Shown piece by piece: positions 54,454 to 62,836 of a stretch of DNA of 64,000 nt. The stretch's first letter is position 1; the number at the start of each line of letters is the position of its first letter. The position numbers and the translations under genes were made by a program. Below the pieces are notes generated by a model. The model had not been told where the DNA came from. It saw only the letters and a program-made list of their open reading frames with translations, and ran no database searches. The DNA comes from Arthrobacter sp. EM1 (GTDB lineage: Bacteria > Actinomycetota > Actinomycetes > Actinomycetales > Micrococcaceae), in contig NZ_CP124836.1 of NCBI RefSeq assembly GCF_029964055.1, forward strand, positions 1,488,001 to 1,552,000, given 5' to 3'.

Positions 54454-55275
54454 CTATTGTGGCGTCTCGTTCTTTGCCCTGTGGGCGAGCCGCCCTAGTT
54501 GCCATCGGTGCACGTCGGGCAGCCAATCCAACGGGGCCGACGGGCCGACCCGGGGATCCTCGGAAAACCCGCCGTCCCGCAGAGCCTCTACGTACACGCG
54601 ATCCTCTTTTATTCGAGCTCGAAGCTGCTCAGCCCCGCAACCCGAGCCGTGACCGGGGATCACGGCAGCAACTTCGTCGGCAACACCCTCAAACAGCAGG
54701 AGCGCGGCGAGGTAGTCCTCGACCGGATTCACAGCCTCAAGATCGAGAAACGGCATCAGGATGTCGGAAAGCATGTCGCCGGCGACGAGGACGCCGTGCT
54801 CCTCGATCAGCAGCGCCGCATGGCCTGGCGCATGGGCCTGGTGCTCGATGATCCGGACTTTCGGTCCATCCCAGGGAATCTGCGCTGCTCCGGCGGGCAG
54901 ACCGGTCATAAGACCGAGCAGATCCATCGGGATCTCCCCGGCGAGCTCCGGCGGTAGCGCCCCGGCCACGCGGGCCTTCCAGTCCGAGTGCGACAGCAGG
55001 TCTTGGATGGACGCCGCGCAGCGGCCCGTACCGTAACGGGGCACGTCGCCGAACATCGCGTGCCAGAGCACGTGGTCCCAATGCGGATGCGTCGAGAACC
55101 CCGCCACGACTTGCTGGCCCAACCCTCGAAGGTCGTTTGCTAGGTCGGCCATTTCCTCGCTCGTGATACCGGGATCGATGAGCAACACACCTGTCAGGCC
55201 CTGCACCGCAACGGAGTTACTTTGGATGAACTTGCTCTTATGGACGTAAACGCCCTTAGCCACTTGCTTCAGCAT
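54454..55275 (-). CDS. Metallo-beta-lactamase fold hydrolase
   Basis: A 273-residue MBL-fold protein with the zinc motif HPHWDH at residues 63-68 and further ligands in APGHAALL, GVLVAGDML and VIPGHGSG. It probably hydrolyses an ester or thioester-like substrate; the closest groups are MBL hydrolases of unspecified function. I chose the ATG at 55275, with GGAAGG about 6 nt upstream, over a TTG one codon earlier. The IS481 element begins 78 nt upstream of it, so its native promoter may have been displaced. Confidence 0.88.
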   Translation of the reverse strand: MLKQVAKGVYVHKSKFIQSNSVAVQGLTGVLLIDPGITSEEMADLANDLRGLGQQVVAGFSTHPHWDHVLWHAMFGDVPRYGTGRCAASIQDLLSHSDWKARVAGALPPELAGEIPMDLLGLMTGLPAGAAQIPWDGPKVRIIEHQAHAPGHAALLIEEHGVLVAGDMLSDILMPFLDLEAVNPVEDYLAALLLFEGVADEVAAVIPGHGSGCGAEQLRARIKEDRVYVEALRDGGFSEDPRVGPSAPLDWLPDVHRWQLGRLAHRAKNETPQ

Positions 55276-55352
55276 CAAACGCCTTCCGCTTGTGGTTTGC
55301 GACCGCTTGCCGCGACGGTACTACCTGGCGGTAAGAGTTTTCAAGCACTAGT

Positions 55353-56411
55353 TGTACTCAGCCAGCAGGTTGGTTACATCTGCTGATGGGTGCTCGTCCT
55401 CCGAGGGCTGCGTGGTTTCGGCGGTGGTTGTAGAAGTCTAGCCAGCCGGTGAGGGCTTGTGCGCGGTGGTCACTGGAGTCGTAGGCGTTCTTGTAGGCCC
55501 AGCCTTCCTGCAGGGTCCAGTTGAACCGTTCGGCTTTGCCGTTCTGCCACGGGCTGCGGGGTTTTGTGCGCCGGTGCTTGGCGCCGAGGTCCTCCATGAC
55601 TTTGGAGAAGGCCGCGGACCGGATGTAGGCCAGGGCGTTGTCCGTCATGACCTCTTGCACGGGGGCTCCGTTGGCGGCCATGAACGCTGCGGCGTTGGCC
55701 AGGAACGCCGCGCAGGTGGGGCCCTTCTCATCGGGCAGGACCTCGACATAGGCCAGGCGGGAGTGGTCATCGACGGCCACGTGGACATAGTCATAGCCCA
55801 GTCCGCGGCCTCTGACGGCTTCGGACCGGCCGTGGACCCGCCAGCCTCCGCCGTCCGGGATTTTCCCGAGTTTCTTCACGTCAATGTGCAGTAGTTCTCC
55901 GGCGGTGTCGCGTTCGTAGCGGTGGTCGGTTGCCCGGCCGGCGCGGATGCGTTCGCCGCTGATCGGGTCCAGTTCCCATAACCGGGGCAGCCCGGCCCGG
56001 GCGATGATCCGGGAGACCGTGCGGGCCGGGACGTTGCAGCGTTCGGCCAGTTCGACCGGGCCCTCGCGGTGCTTTACCCGCGCCTCGAGGACCTCGTCGA
56101 TTTTCGCCGAGGGGGTGGCATGCGGGCACGAACGCGGGCGGGACGAGCGATCCTCCATACCGTCCGAGCCGTGCTCCAGATATCGCCGGAACCACCGGTG
56201 GGCGCAGGCACGGGAAACACCCATTTCCTTCGCCACATGCGCCACGGGACGGCCGCCCAGAACACGCTGGACAAGGATGCTTCTACCGGCAGGAGTCAGA
56301 CGGGCATTACGGTGGACCATGAAGACCTCTTAGTCGTTTGGTGTGTGTGGTAACCACCAACCTAAGAGGTCTTCACCCTTTCAACATGTAACCAACGTCC
56401 TGGCTGAGTAC
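55353..56411 (-). mobile_element. IS481-family insertion sequence
   Basis: A complete element of 1059 bp. The ends are inverted repeats: TGTACTCAGCCAGCAGGTTG at 55353-55372 continuing GTTACAT, and the complement of a nearly identical 27-mer (TGTACTCAGCCAGGACGTTG...) at 56385-56411, with about two mismatches. The transposase stop codon lies inside the left repeat, as usual for compact IS elements. I see no clear direct repeat of the target on both sides, which suggests later rearrangement or a short duplication I cannot recognise. Confidence 0.85.
55358..56320 (-). CDS. IS481-family DDE transposase
   Basis: A 320-residue transposase, apparently intact. The N-terminal helix-turn-helix region is VAHVAKEMGVSRACAHRWFR. 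The catalytic core shows HIDVKKLGKIPDGGGWRVHG (first Asp), VMTDNALAYIRSAAF (second Asp) and SPWQNGKAERFNWTLQEGWA (Glu). The ATG at 56320 lies just inside the right inverted repeat. It is likely still able to move the element. Confidence 0.92.
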   Translation of the reverse strand: MVHRNARLTPAGRSILVQRVLGGRPVAHVAKEMGVSRACAHRWFRRYLEHGSDGMEDRSSRPRSCPHATPSAKIDEVLEARVKHREGPVELAERCNVPARTVSRIIARAGLPRLWELDPISGERIRAGRATDHRYERDTAGELLHIDVKKLGKIPDGGGWRVHGRSEAVRGRGLGYDYVHVAVDDHSRLAYVEVLPDEKGPTCAAFLANAAAFMAANGAPVQEVMTDNALAYIRSAAFSKVMEDLGAKHRRTKPRSPWQNGKAERFNWTLQEGWAYKNAYDSSDHRAQALTGWLDFYNHRRNHAALGGRAPISRCNQPAG

Positions 56412-56710
56412 ACCTGATATGTAGGTAGTCCATGTCAAGAGGGCAAGGGTGAGCGGTCCAAGATTGGATGTCTTGGACCGCTCTTTTGTGTTCGTTCCCC
56501 TGCTTGGTCCGGCGGCCGGCGCGTCGTGGTCGACGGCGCTGTCAGACTGATATTCGCGGGTTGGCTACCGCAGGACGAGGTGTTCGGCTGGAGGGGTGCC
56601 GCTGGTCTAGCAATGTCGGGCGTCACCGTAATTTACCGGTTGCCCATAGGTGTATCGCGGGTCTCCTCCACGCTGCCGAGCCTCCGGACGGAGCCGGGAA
56701 CGGCACACGT
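56412..56710. other. Gap between IS481 and the IS110 transposase
   Basis: Apart from the hairpin at 56450, this 299-nt gap contains no complete gene. A plus-strand frame from about 56523 reads VVVDGAVRLIFAGWLPQDEV and then FGWRGAAGLAMSGVTVIYRLP, which resembles the last helices of a DMT/EamA-type transporter and may be a gene remnant. The 3' end of the IS110 element must lie somewhere here but cannot be placed. Confidence 0.35.
56450..56482 (+). terminator. Orphan Rho-independent terminator
   Basis: A perfect 13-bp stem (GAGCGGTCCAAGA at 56450-56462 and TCTTGGACCGCTC at 56470-56482) with a 7-nt loop is followed by TTTTGTG on the plus strand. No plus-strand gene precedes it; the IS481 element ends 38 nt before. 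It probably terminated a gene that was removed when the insertion sequences arrived. Confidence 0.75.
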
Positions 56711-57817
56711 CTATTCATCCGTCCATGGCTGCTCCTGTTGGACCGCGGCCGCGAGAGACCAGCACCAGCCAGCCAGTTCCCGTGCGACAGCGACGTTGGC
56801 GATGACGCGCCGTTTGTGACGGGCTTCGAACTGGTCCCACTTGCGGTGCAGGCGGTGGTTGCCTTGATGTCCGCGGACCCGGGAGGCCTCATCGGCTGCG
56901 TCCCAGCGGGCACGCATGTCACGGCTTGCGTTGGCATATGGACGGCGGTGATGCCAAGCGGCCTCGACGAGCAGGCGGCGGGCATGGGTGTTTCCTGTTT
57001 TAGTGATGCCGCCTTGGGACCGTGAAGCACCAGAGGAATGTTCGGAGGGCACCAGGCCCAGATAGGCGCCGATGGTGCTGCCAGTGAAGCGGGTCCAATC
57101 ACCGATCTCCACTGCCAGGCCGAAGGCGGTGAGCACCGAGATCCCGCGCAGACACATCAGCGCACGGACCACGGGTGCATAGCGGTCGGTGGCCGCGAGG
57201 GCCGTGATCTTCGCATCCAAACGGTTCCTGCGGTCCAGCGTCAGCTCCGCGGCCTCCAGGCTGGCCTCGTAAGCGGCCTGCAGGGACGGATCATCGAATC
57301 GTTGCCGGTGCAGCCAGGTGTGGTGGGCATCGGTCCAGGCATGGCCGCCGGAGTAGACCAGACCGTGGCGCAACAGGAGCTTCGAGATCCGGTGCCTGGC
57401 CCTCATCAGATCCGTACGGACGTCCTCGCGGGCCCGGACCAGGTCCCGCGCCGCTTCATCCGCACGGCCAGGAACCCGCACGGGCGTGATCTGTCCGAGC
57501 AGGGCCAACCGGGCCAGATGTTCGGCATCGCGGGCATCGGTCTTCACCCGGTCCCCGGACGGCCGCTGGAGCTTGGACGGCGCCGCGACCAGGCATTCGA
57601 CCCCTGCACTGACCAGTAGCCGGGCCAACCCGAATCCGGTGGGGCCTGCCTCATAGACAACGAGGACCGGCTCCGGCAGCCCGGAAACCCACTCGGCGAT
57701 CCCCGCATCGTTCGCGGCAAGGCTCTGCCTCAGGATCTCGCCCGTTTCACGGTCGATCGCGCAGCCTTTGACGCTGCGTGCATGGACATCCAAACCGACG
57801 TAAGTACGCTTATTCAT
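56711..57817 (-). CDS. IS110-family transposase
   Basis: A 368-residue DEDD transposase starting MNKRTYVGLDVHARSVKGCA. The catalytic acids are seen in GLDVHARS, VYEAGPTGFG and KTDARDAEHLARLALL. The C-terminal Transposase_20 part (LMCLRGISVLTAFGLAVEIG, YLGLVPSEHSSG, ITKTGNTHARRLLVEAAWHH) is complete. The ATG at 57817 has GGAGG 8 nt upstream. IS110 elements have no clear inverted repeats, so the ends are not called; they lie outside this gene by up to a few hundred bases. Confidence 0.92.
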   Translation of the reverse strand: MNKRTYVGLDVHARSVKGCAIDRETGEILRQSLAANDAGIAEWVSGLPEPVLVVYEAGPTGFGLARLLVSAGVECLVAAPSKLQRPSGDRVKTDARDAEHLARLALLGQITPVRVPGRADEAARDLVRAREDVRTDLMRARHRISKLLLRHGLVYSGGHAWTDAHHTWLHRQRFDDPSLQAAYEASLEAAELTLDRRNRLDAKITALAATDRYAPVVRALMCLRGISVLTAFGLAVEIGDWTRFTGSTIGAYLGLVPSEHSSGASRSQGGITKTGNTHARRLLVEAAWHHRRPYANASRDMRARWDAADEASRVRGHQGNHRLHRKWDQFEARHKRRVIANVAVARELAGWCWSLAAAVQQEQPWTDE

Positions 57818-57972
57818 GGTTGGAACCTCCAGACGTTCAAATGTGGCTCTGCCAGTCCACACCCCCCGCACCCACGTGCGGAAGGACCCGGACCGACAAC
57901 CCACGAACCTCTTTGAACCCGAGGTTCCAGTCGCTACGTCCGGCGCGCCCCACCACACTTCATATCGTCTAG

Positions 57973-58116
57973 TGGCAGAAGGCTGAGCGGCGGTCGGGAT
58001 GCCCGATCGAGGCAGCGGTCACCGCGTTAGGCGATCGCTGGGCCCTGGCCGTGATCCGTGCGGAATCCGCAGAGTTGCCAGGCAGCCGACTGCCACCTGC
58101 GTCGGGCGTGAATTAG
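57973..58116 (+). pseudogene. HxlR-family regulator fragment
   Basis: An open frame without a start codon reads SGCPIEAAVTALGDRWALAV and then IRAESAEL before losing character and ending at a TAG at 58114-58116. CPIE...ALGDRW is the characteristic N-terminal motif of HxlR winged-helix regulators (CPVE...IGGKW). Only the first helices remain, next to the IS110 element, which probably cut the gene. The rest of 57818-58154 holds the IS110 leader and the promoter of the DJ-1 gene. Confidence 0.55.
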
Positions 58117-58154
58117 GCTTGGCGTAGGCTGGAATTCGACGATAGGAGCATTTT

Positions 58155-58919
58155 ATGAAGAAGATTCTTATGGTACTGACAAGCGTTTCGGAGATCCCCG
58201 GTACGGGCGAGAAGACCGGCTACAACGTGGCCGAGGCTGCACATCCCTGGAAGGTCTTCAAGGATTCCGGGCATTTCGTCGACTTCGCGTCCATCCAAGG
58301 CGGCCAGCCCCCACGTGACGAGGTGGACTCAGAAGATCCCATCCAGGTTGCCTTCACGGAGGACGAGGCAACGCGCGCCGGTCTCTACAACACCGCCCGA
58401 GTCGACGTCGTTGATCCCGAACAGTACGACGCCGTCTACCTCGTGGGCGGCCACGGCACCATGTGGGACTTCCCGGACAGCGAAGGCTTGCAGAACCTCG
58501 TCGCCAGCGTCTACAACGCCGGCGGCTTGGTGGGCGCGGTCTGCCACGGACCGGCCGGCCTGCTGAACGTGGAATTGGAGAACGGGCTTCGCCTCGTCGA
58601 GGGCCGGAAGGTGGCGGCCTTCACCAACGACGAGGAGGTTGCCGCGGGAAAAGACAAGGTCATCCCGTTCTTTTTGGCCGACCGGCTTGAGGAACAGGGC
58701 GCCACCCACGTCTCCGCTGATGTCTTTGAGGAGAAGGTTGTGGTTGACGACCGGCTGGTCACTGGCCAGAATCCGGCTTCAGCCGCCGGCGTGGCCAAGG
58801 AGATGGAGAAGCTCTTCGCAGAGGTCATCCACCGGGAAAAAGCCGAGGAACGGCACGAAACGGAGGCTCTGCGTGCCGAGAAGGACGCCGAGAAGGCTGC
58901 CGCAGAAGCGGAACACTAA
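58155..58919 (+). CDS. DJ-1/PfpI superfamily protein (HchA-like)
   Basis: A 254-residue class I glutamine-amidotransferase-like protein with the nucleophile elbow GAVCHGPAGLL (Cys near residue 130), the N-terminal TGYNVAEAAHPWKVFKDSGH (catalytic Glu region) and GGHGTMWDFPDSEGLQ. Such proteins act as glyoxalases, deglycases or chaperones under stress. The last 30 residues form a charged helix (EKAEERHETEALRAEKDAEK), an addition to the core. AGGAG lies 7 nt before the ATG. An intrinsic terminator follows. Confidence 0.88.
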   Translation: MKKILMVLTSVSEIPGTGEKTGYNVAEAAHPWKVFKDSGHFVDFASIQGGQPPRDEVDSEDPIQVAFTEDEATRAGLYNTARVDVVDPEQYDAVYLVGGHGTMWDFPDSEGLQNLVASVYNAGGLVGAVCHGPAGLLNVELENGLRLVEGRKVAAFTNDEEVAAGKDKVIPFFLADRLEEQGATHVSADVFEEKVVVDDRLVTGQNPASAAGVAKEMEKLFAEVIHREKAEERHETEALRAEKDAEKAAAEAEH

Positions 58920-58932
58920 GACCGCGCACTGA

Positions 58933-58970
58933 AACTGACGGCCGCCCCGGCAACGGGGCGGCCGTCAGTT
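58933..58970 (+). terminator. Rho-independent terminator after the DJ-1 gene
   Basis: A perfect 17-bp stem (58933-58949 with 58954-58970; core CTGACGGCCGCCCCG) around a GCAA tetraloop begins 14 nt after the stop codon and is followed by the T-rich GTCTTGG. This is a strong hairpin, though the T-tract is short. Confidence 0.75.
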
Positions 58971-59042
58971 GTCTTGGGGCGCTCTGCTCACCACCCGATG
59001 GGAGCGGGCGCTTGCCAGGGATGTTTAGGGCAGACTGGTGGC

Positions 59043-60116
59043 GTGAACGGAATCCGGTGGGTGCTGCACGTCGATCTCGACCAGTTCATCGCGGCAGTCG
59101 AAGTCCTGCGGCGGCCGGAGCTTGCGGGCAAACCGATCATTGTCGGCGGCCGGGGCGACCCCACGGAACGGGCCGTGGTGTCGACCGCATCCTACGAAGC
59201 CAGGGCGTTCGGTGTGGGTTCCGGAATGCCGCTACGCATTGCGGCCCGGAAAGTGCCCGACGCCGTGATCCTGCCCGTCGATCAGGAGGCCTACCTAGCG
59301 GCGTCTGAAACGGTGATGGCTACCTTGCGCGGGCAGCCCGGTGCCACCGTGCAGGTGCTGGGTTGGGACGAAGCCTTTGTTGGCATTGAGACTGACAGCC
59401 CGGAAGCTTATGCCCGGCACGTGCAGGCCGCTGTCCTGGAACGAACGCTGTTGCATTGCAGCGTGGGCATCGGCGACACCTTGGTCCGCGCCAAGGTCGC
59501 CACCGGTTTCGGCAAGCCGGCCGGCGTCTTCCGTCTCACTGCCGGGAACTGGCTCGACGTTATGGGCAGCCGGCCCACCAAGGACCTGTGGGGCGTCGGA
59601 ACCAAAGTGTCGGGCAGGCTGGCGAAACTCGGCTTCAAAACAGTCGCGGAGCTCGCCGCGGCCGACCCCCAGGACCTGGTCCCGGAGTTCGGCCCCAGGA
59701 TGGGTCCCTGGTACGCGGAGCTCGGACGCGGGGACGGCGCCGGCGTTGTGGACGCCACCCCGTGGGTTGCCCGCGGTCATAGCCGGGAAACAACCTTCCA
59801 GCGGGATCTGACCGAGCCCGCCCAGGTGGACGCCGCCGTGCGGGAGCTGACAGCGCGCGTGCTTGAGGATGTTGGGGCGGAAGGACGGCCCGTGGTGGGG
59901 CTGACCCTGAAGGTTAGGTACGCGCCGTTCATCACCAAGACCCATGCGCGGAGGATTCCCGAAACTTCCGACCAGGATGAGATCCTCGCGCGGGCCTTGG
60001 ACCTCGCAGCCGGAATCGAAGTTGGCCGTCCGGTCCGGCTCCTGGGCCTGCGGGCCGAAATGGCAATGCCCGACGACGCCCGACAGGGACATACGCCCAC
60101 GCGCGGCGGCTGGTAA
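59043..60116 (+). CDS. dinB: DNA polymerase IV-type Y-family polymerase
   Basis: A 357-residue Y-family polymerase. The first catalytic motif is HVDLDQFIAAVEVLRRPELA (usual form DMDxFFAAVE, here with Gln-Phe-Ile), and the second is GWDEAFVGIE instead of the usual SIDEAYLD. STASYEARAFGVGSGMPLRI and the helix-hairpin-helix DLWGVGTKVSGRLAKLG are present. It should carry out translesion synthesis. The divergent motifs place it in the actinobacterial DinB-like side branch. It lacks a recognisable C-terminal clamp-binding motif. The GTG at 59043 starts at the expected position. Confidence 0.85.
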   Translation: MNGIRWVLHVDLDQFIAAVEVLRRPELAGKPIIVGGRGDPTERAVVSTASYEARAFGVGSGMPLRIAARKVPDAVILPVDQEAYLAASETVMATLRGQPGATVQVLGWDEAFVGIETDSPEAYARHVQAAVLERTLLHCSVGIGDTLVRAKVATGFGKPAGVFRLTAGNWLDVMGSRPTKDLWGVGTKVSGRLAKLGFKTVAELAAADPQDLVPEFGPRMGPWYAELGRGDGAGVVDATPWVARGHSRETTFQRDLTEPAQVDAAVRELTARVLEDVGAEGRPVVGLTLKVRYAPFITKTHARRIPETSDQDEILARALDLAAGIEVGRPVRLLGLRAEMAMPDDARQGHTPTRGGW

Positions 60117-60150
60117 CGACGCCTTTGCCCTCGTCTTCTGGCGAAGGCGA

Positions 60151-60942
60151 TCACTTTTCGTCCGGCCGGGCCCGGTCAAGCCAATCACCGAGCAACGCGG
60201 CGAGGAGCTCGGGCCGTTCGTGCATGAGTGCATGGCCCGCGCCCTCTACTACTGCCAGGCTGGCATGCGGATAGCGCTCGAGCAGATCCATGGCGTCGGT
60301 GTAACCAACGATCGCATCGCTCCGTCCGGCCGCGATTAGGGTCGGCCCCGTGAAGGTGCCAGACCCGACGTCGACCGTCCATTCGGCGAAGATACGGCCC
60401 AGTCCCTTGGCGTCGACGAGCGTTGTACCCGGCACGACATGGCTGCGGTAACGGCGTGCGGTGGCCGGTGTGCGCACGACGAAGTACTCATCGAACCCCT
60501 GCCGTTGCTCAGGTTCGAGTTCGTCGTAGGCGTCATCGTCCTGATAGATCACCCGATGGTCCGGCACATTTTGAGACCGCTCGGCGCCGGGGCATAGCAA
60601 GGCCAAAGCGCGCACGATGTCCGGCCGCTGTGCGGCCACTCCGCGCGCAAGATATGCGCCGTAGGAATGCCCCAGCAGCATCACCGGTCCGGCCTCCAGC
60701 CGATCAATGAAGTCAGCGAGGAGCGCGACTACATCGTCGTTGCAACCCAGGTCCCCGGTCGTGGAATGACCCATCCCCGGCAGATCCGGGTAGATCCGCT
60801 GGAATCCCGGGCCGGGGACGACGGCCTCTATCGCCGCCTCGATCTCGCGGTGATCCACACCGGCGCCATGAAGCGCAATAAGCGGCATGCCGACACCGTG
60901 CTCGACGTAATGAATCAGGACATCGTTGATCCGTCGCTCCAT
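60151..60942 (-). CDS. Alpha/beta hydrolase
   Basis: A 263-residue hydrolase with oxyanion-hole sequence IALHGAGVDHRE, DLPGMGHS, the nucleophile elbow LGHSYGAYLARG, an acid region near AAGRSDAIVG and the catalytic His in VEGAGHALMHERPE. No signal peptide is seen. The ATG at 60942 (MERRINDVLIHYVEHG) begins the first strand; a GTG 39 nt upstream is possible. Its 3' end converges with the polymerase gene. The substrate is unknown. Confidence 0.87.
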   Translation of the reverse strand: MERRINDVLIHYVEHGVGMPLIALHGAGVDHREIEAAIEAVVPGPGFQRIYPDLPGMGHSTTGDLGCNDDVVALLADFIDRLEAGPVMLLGHSYGAYLARGVAAQRPDIVRALALLCPGAERSQNVPDHRVIYQDDDAYDELEPEQRQGFDEYFVVRTPATARRYRSHVVPGTTLVDAKGLGRIFAEWTVDVGSGTFTGPTLIAAGRSDAIVGYTDAMDLLERYPHASLAVVEGAGHALMHERPELLAALLGDWLDRARPDEK

Positions 60943-60999
60943 GTCAACATCGTATTGATCGATTCGGGGCAGCAACACCACCCATATCCAGGTGGCCTC

Positions 61000-61794
61000 C
61001 TACGGCTCCGTGGGGCGCTGGCTGAATGCTACGAGGCGCGATTGCATCTCCCAGTACGGGGTGGCGACCGGCGCCTGCCGGCCGCCACGAAGGGCCGTGA
61101 CCACCATCACCGCCGCGTCAACAGCTGCCCGGTACGGTAGGGAGCCGGAGCTTACGCGCCGGACCCCCAGCTCACCCAGCTCGGCAACAGTCAGCGAGGG
61201 ATGTGCCAGCACGTTGACCGGCAGCCCGATGCCGGCGGTGATGGCCCGGATGTCCTCCGGAACCACAAGTCCGGGCACAAAGATGCCATCCGCCCCGGCA
61301 TCGGCGTAGGCCGAGGCGCGGAGCAGGACGGCATCCACAGTGGCCTGTTCGCCGAACCAAATGTTGTCCACCCGGGCGTTGACAAACATTTCCGGGCTGC
61401 GTCGCTTGACGGCGGCAACCTTCTCGGCAAAGGCTGGGGGATCGACCAGGTGCCCGGCTGTGCTGTCCTCCAGGTTGATCCCGGCCACGCCCAGGGCAGC
61501 CAGTCGGGCCACAGTCTCCGCAACCTCGGCAGGATCATCGGAGTAGCCGTCTTCGATGTCCGCCGTGACGTGGACAGGCAGGCGGCACAGCTGCGCCGCC
61601 AGTGCGAAGGTTTCCGCCTTGCTGGACCGTCCTCCGTTGGGGAGGCCGGCACTTGCCGCAATACCAAAGCTGGTGGTGCCGACGGCCGGGAATCCTGCTG
61701 TCGCAAATGCCAAGGCAGACCCTATGTCCCAGGCATTGGGGAGCAGCAGCGGCGACGCAGTGTTGTGGAGATCCCGAAAAGCCGCCATTTTCAT
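61000..61794 (-). CDS. Isocitrate lyase/PEP mutase family protein
   Basis: A 264-residue TIM-barrel protein with LLLPNAWDIGSALAFATAGF, VGTTSFGIAASAGLPNGG, the metal-binding loop VTADIEDGYSDDP, INLEDSTAG and FVNARVDNIWFG. The family cleaves or forms C-C or C-P bonds next to a carboxylate, for example methylisocitrate lyase or PEP mutase. This subgroup, lacking the KKCGH loop of true isocitrate lyases, is functionally uncharacterised. The ATG at 61794 is chosen by family alignment; the longer frame to 61932 overlaps the divergent gene. Confidence 0.85.
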   Translation of the reverse strand: MKMAAFRDLHNTASPLLLPNAWDIGSALAFATAGFPAVGTTSFGIAASAGLPNGGRSSKAETFALAAQLCRLPVHVTADIEDGYSDDPAEVAETVARLAALGVAGINLEDSTAGHLVDPPAFAEKVAAVKRRSPEMFVNARVDNIWFGEQATVDAVLLRASAYADAGADGIFVPGLVVPEDIRAITAGIGLPVNVLAHPSLTVAELGELGVRRVSSGSLPYRAAVDAAVMVVTALRGGRQAPVATPYWEMQSRLVAFSQRPTEP

Positions 61795-61925
61795 TCCCAA
61801 CTTCGGCCAACCGCATATGTGAATACCTTTGCAGTCTACAAACATGGCTGGGCGGTGCAAGGGAGGGACGCCACTCGAGACAAGGCCCGTTATCGTTGGT
61901 CCAACACATCTAGTCAGGAGGGCGC

Positions 61926-62390
61926 ATGCCATACGTTGTTGACTTCGCGAACGTTTCTACTGTCGGCCTGGAATCGTCTCCGGTCGCCGGGGCGCTCGCT
62001 GGGTTACGCGCCAACGAGGGACGCTACTACCGCAACAAATACGACCACGTCTTCACCGTTAGCCCCGCAAGCGAGGTTCCGGAAGTAGTCGATAGGGTGA
62101 GCCGCATTCTTAAGGACGAGCGCGACCTCGTCATCGGCTCCCGCCCGCTCGAGGCGACCGCGTTTGAAGTCGGCGGTTTACGGATGGATTACGTTTTCTA
62201 CGAATCCGGGCTGTCGATCAACGTTATGTACAGCATCGAGGACGGCGGGAAACGGGCGGTTGGATTCAAACTGGCCGAAGGCATGGTGATTCCAGCGGAA
62301 CTGGAGTCACGTTTCAAGTTCGCCCGCCAGAAGTCAAAACTGGCAGGCGTTATCCGCGGCTCCTACTTTGTGATCAAGGGCAAATACTGA
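61926..62390 (+). CDS. Conserved-looking hypothetical protein
   Basis: A 154-residue protein starting MPYVVDFANVSTVGLESSPV, with GGAGG 5 nt upstream of the ATG. It is rich in predicted strands (VIGSRPLEATAFEVGGLRMD, YVFYESGLSINVMYSIEDGG), with a basic C-terminus (FARQKSKLAGVIRGSYFVIK). There is no signal peptide or membrane helix. I do not recognise a family. It diverges from the PEP-mutase-family gene with 131 nt between starts. Confidence 0.75.
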   Translation: MPYVVDFANVSTVGLESSPVAGALAGLRANEGRYYRNKYDHVFTVSPASEVPEVVDRVSRILKDERDLVIGSRPLEATAFEVGGLRMDYVFYESGLSINVMYSIEDGGKRAVGFKLAEGMVIPAELESRFKFARQKSKLAGVIRGSYFVIKGKY

Positions 62391-62478
62391 TCCGCTTGGC
62401 AGCTGATGTTAAGCCTGTTACGCCCGCGTTCGGGGGTGCGTAGAGGCAACCCTCGCCGGGACGTCGTGGAGCTGAGGT

Positions 62479-62763
62479 TTAGTTCAACCGCTGGGTGAGT
62501 CTTACCTCGACGCTATCGCCATCAGCCTTGCCGATGGCTTTGCGCACGGGCGCAGCGACCGGTAACTTGTGTGTGCCATCGCCCAGCGCCATAAACGCTC
62601 CGGTAAACGGGTACCCGTCAATGGTGCCGGCTACTTTGACAAGCCCCCTGGTGCCAAAGATCTGAGCCGAATCCGGAAGCTGGACGCAGGTCCACGTGTC
62701 TCCCGGACGCACCCTGCCCAGAAGCGCGGTAAAGGTGATGTTCAGCGGTTGCTTAGCGGCCAT
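62479..62763 (-). CDS. DUF1905 domain protein
   Basis: A 94-residue single-domain protein: a small beta barrel with DTWTCVQLPDSAQIFGTRGL, VAGTIDGYPFTGAFMALGDG and HKLPVAAPVRKAIGKADGDS, the DUF1905 signature. AAGGA precedes the ATG. Function is unknown. The gene downstream of it in space (62837-63280), on the same strand, contains a related domain, so the two may derive from a duplication. Confidence 0.85.
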   Translation of the reverse strand: MAAKQPLNITFTALLGRVRPGDTWTCVQLPDSAQIFGTRGLVKVAGTIDGYPFTGAFMALGDGTHKLPVAAPVRKAIGKADGDSVEVRLTQRLN

Positions 62764-62836
62764 GGTCGTTGTTCCTTAGTGCGGGTCGAGGAAACTGCGG
62801 CCGCACTCTGGGTGAAGGTGCTCCAGGGAACGCCCA

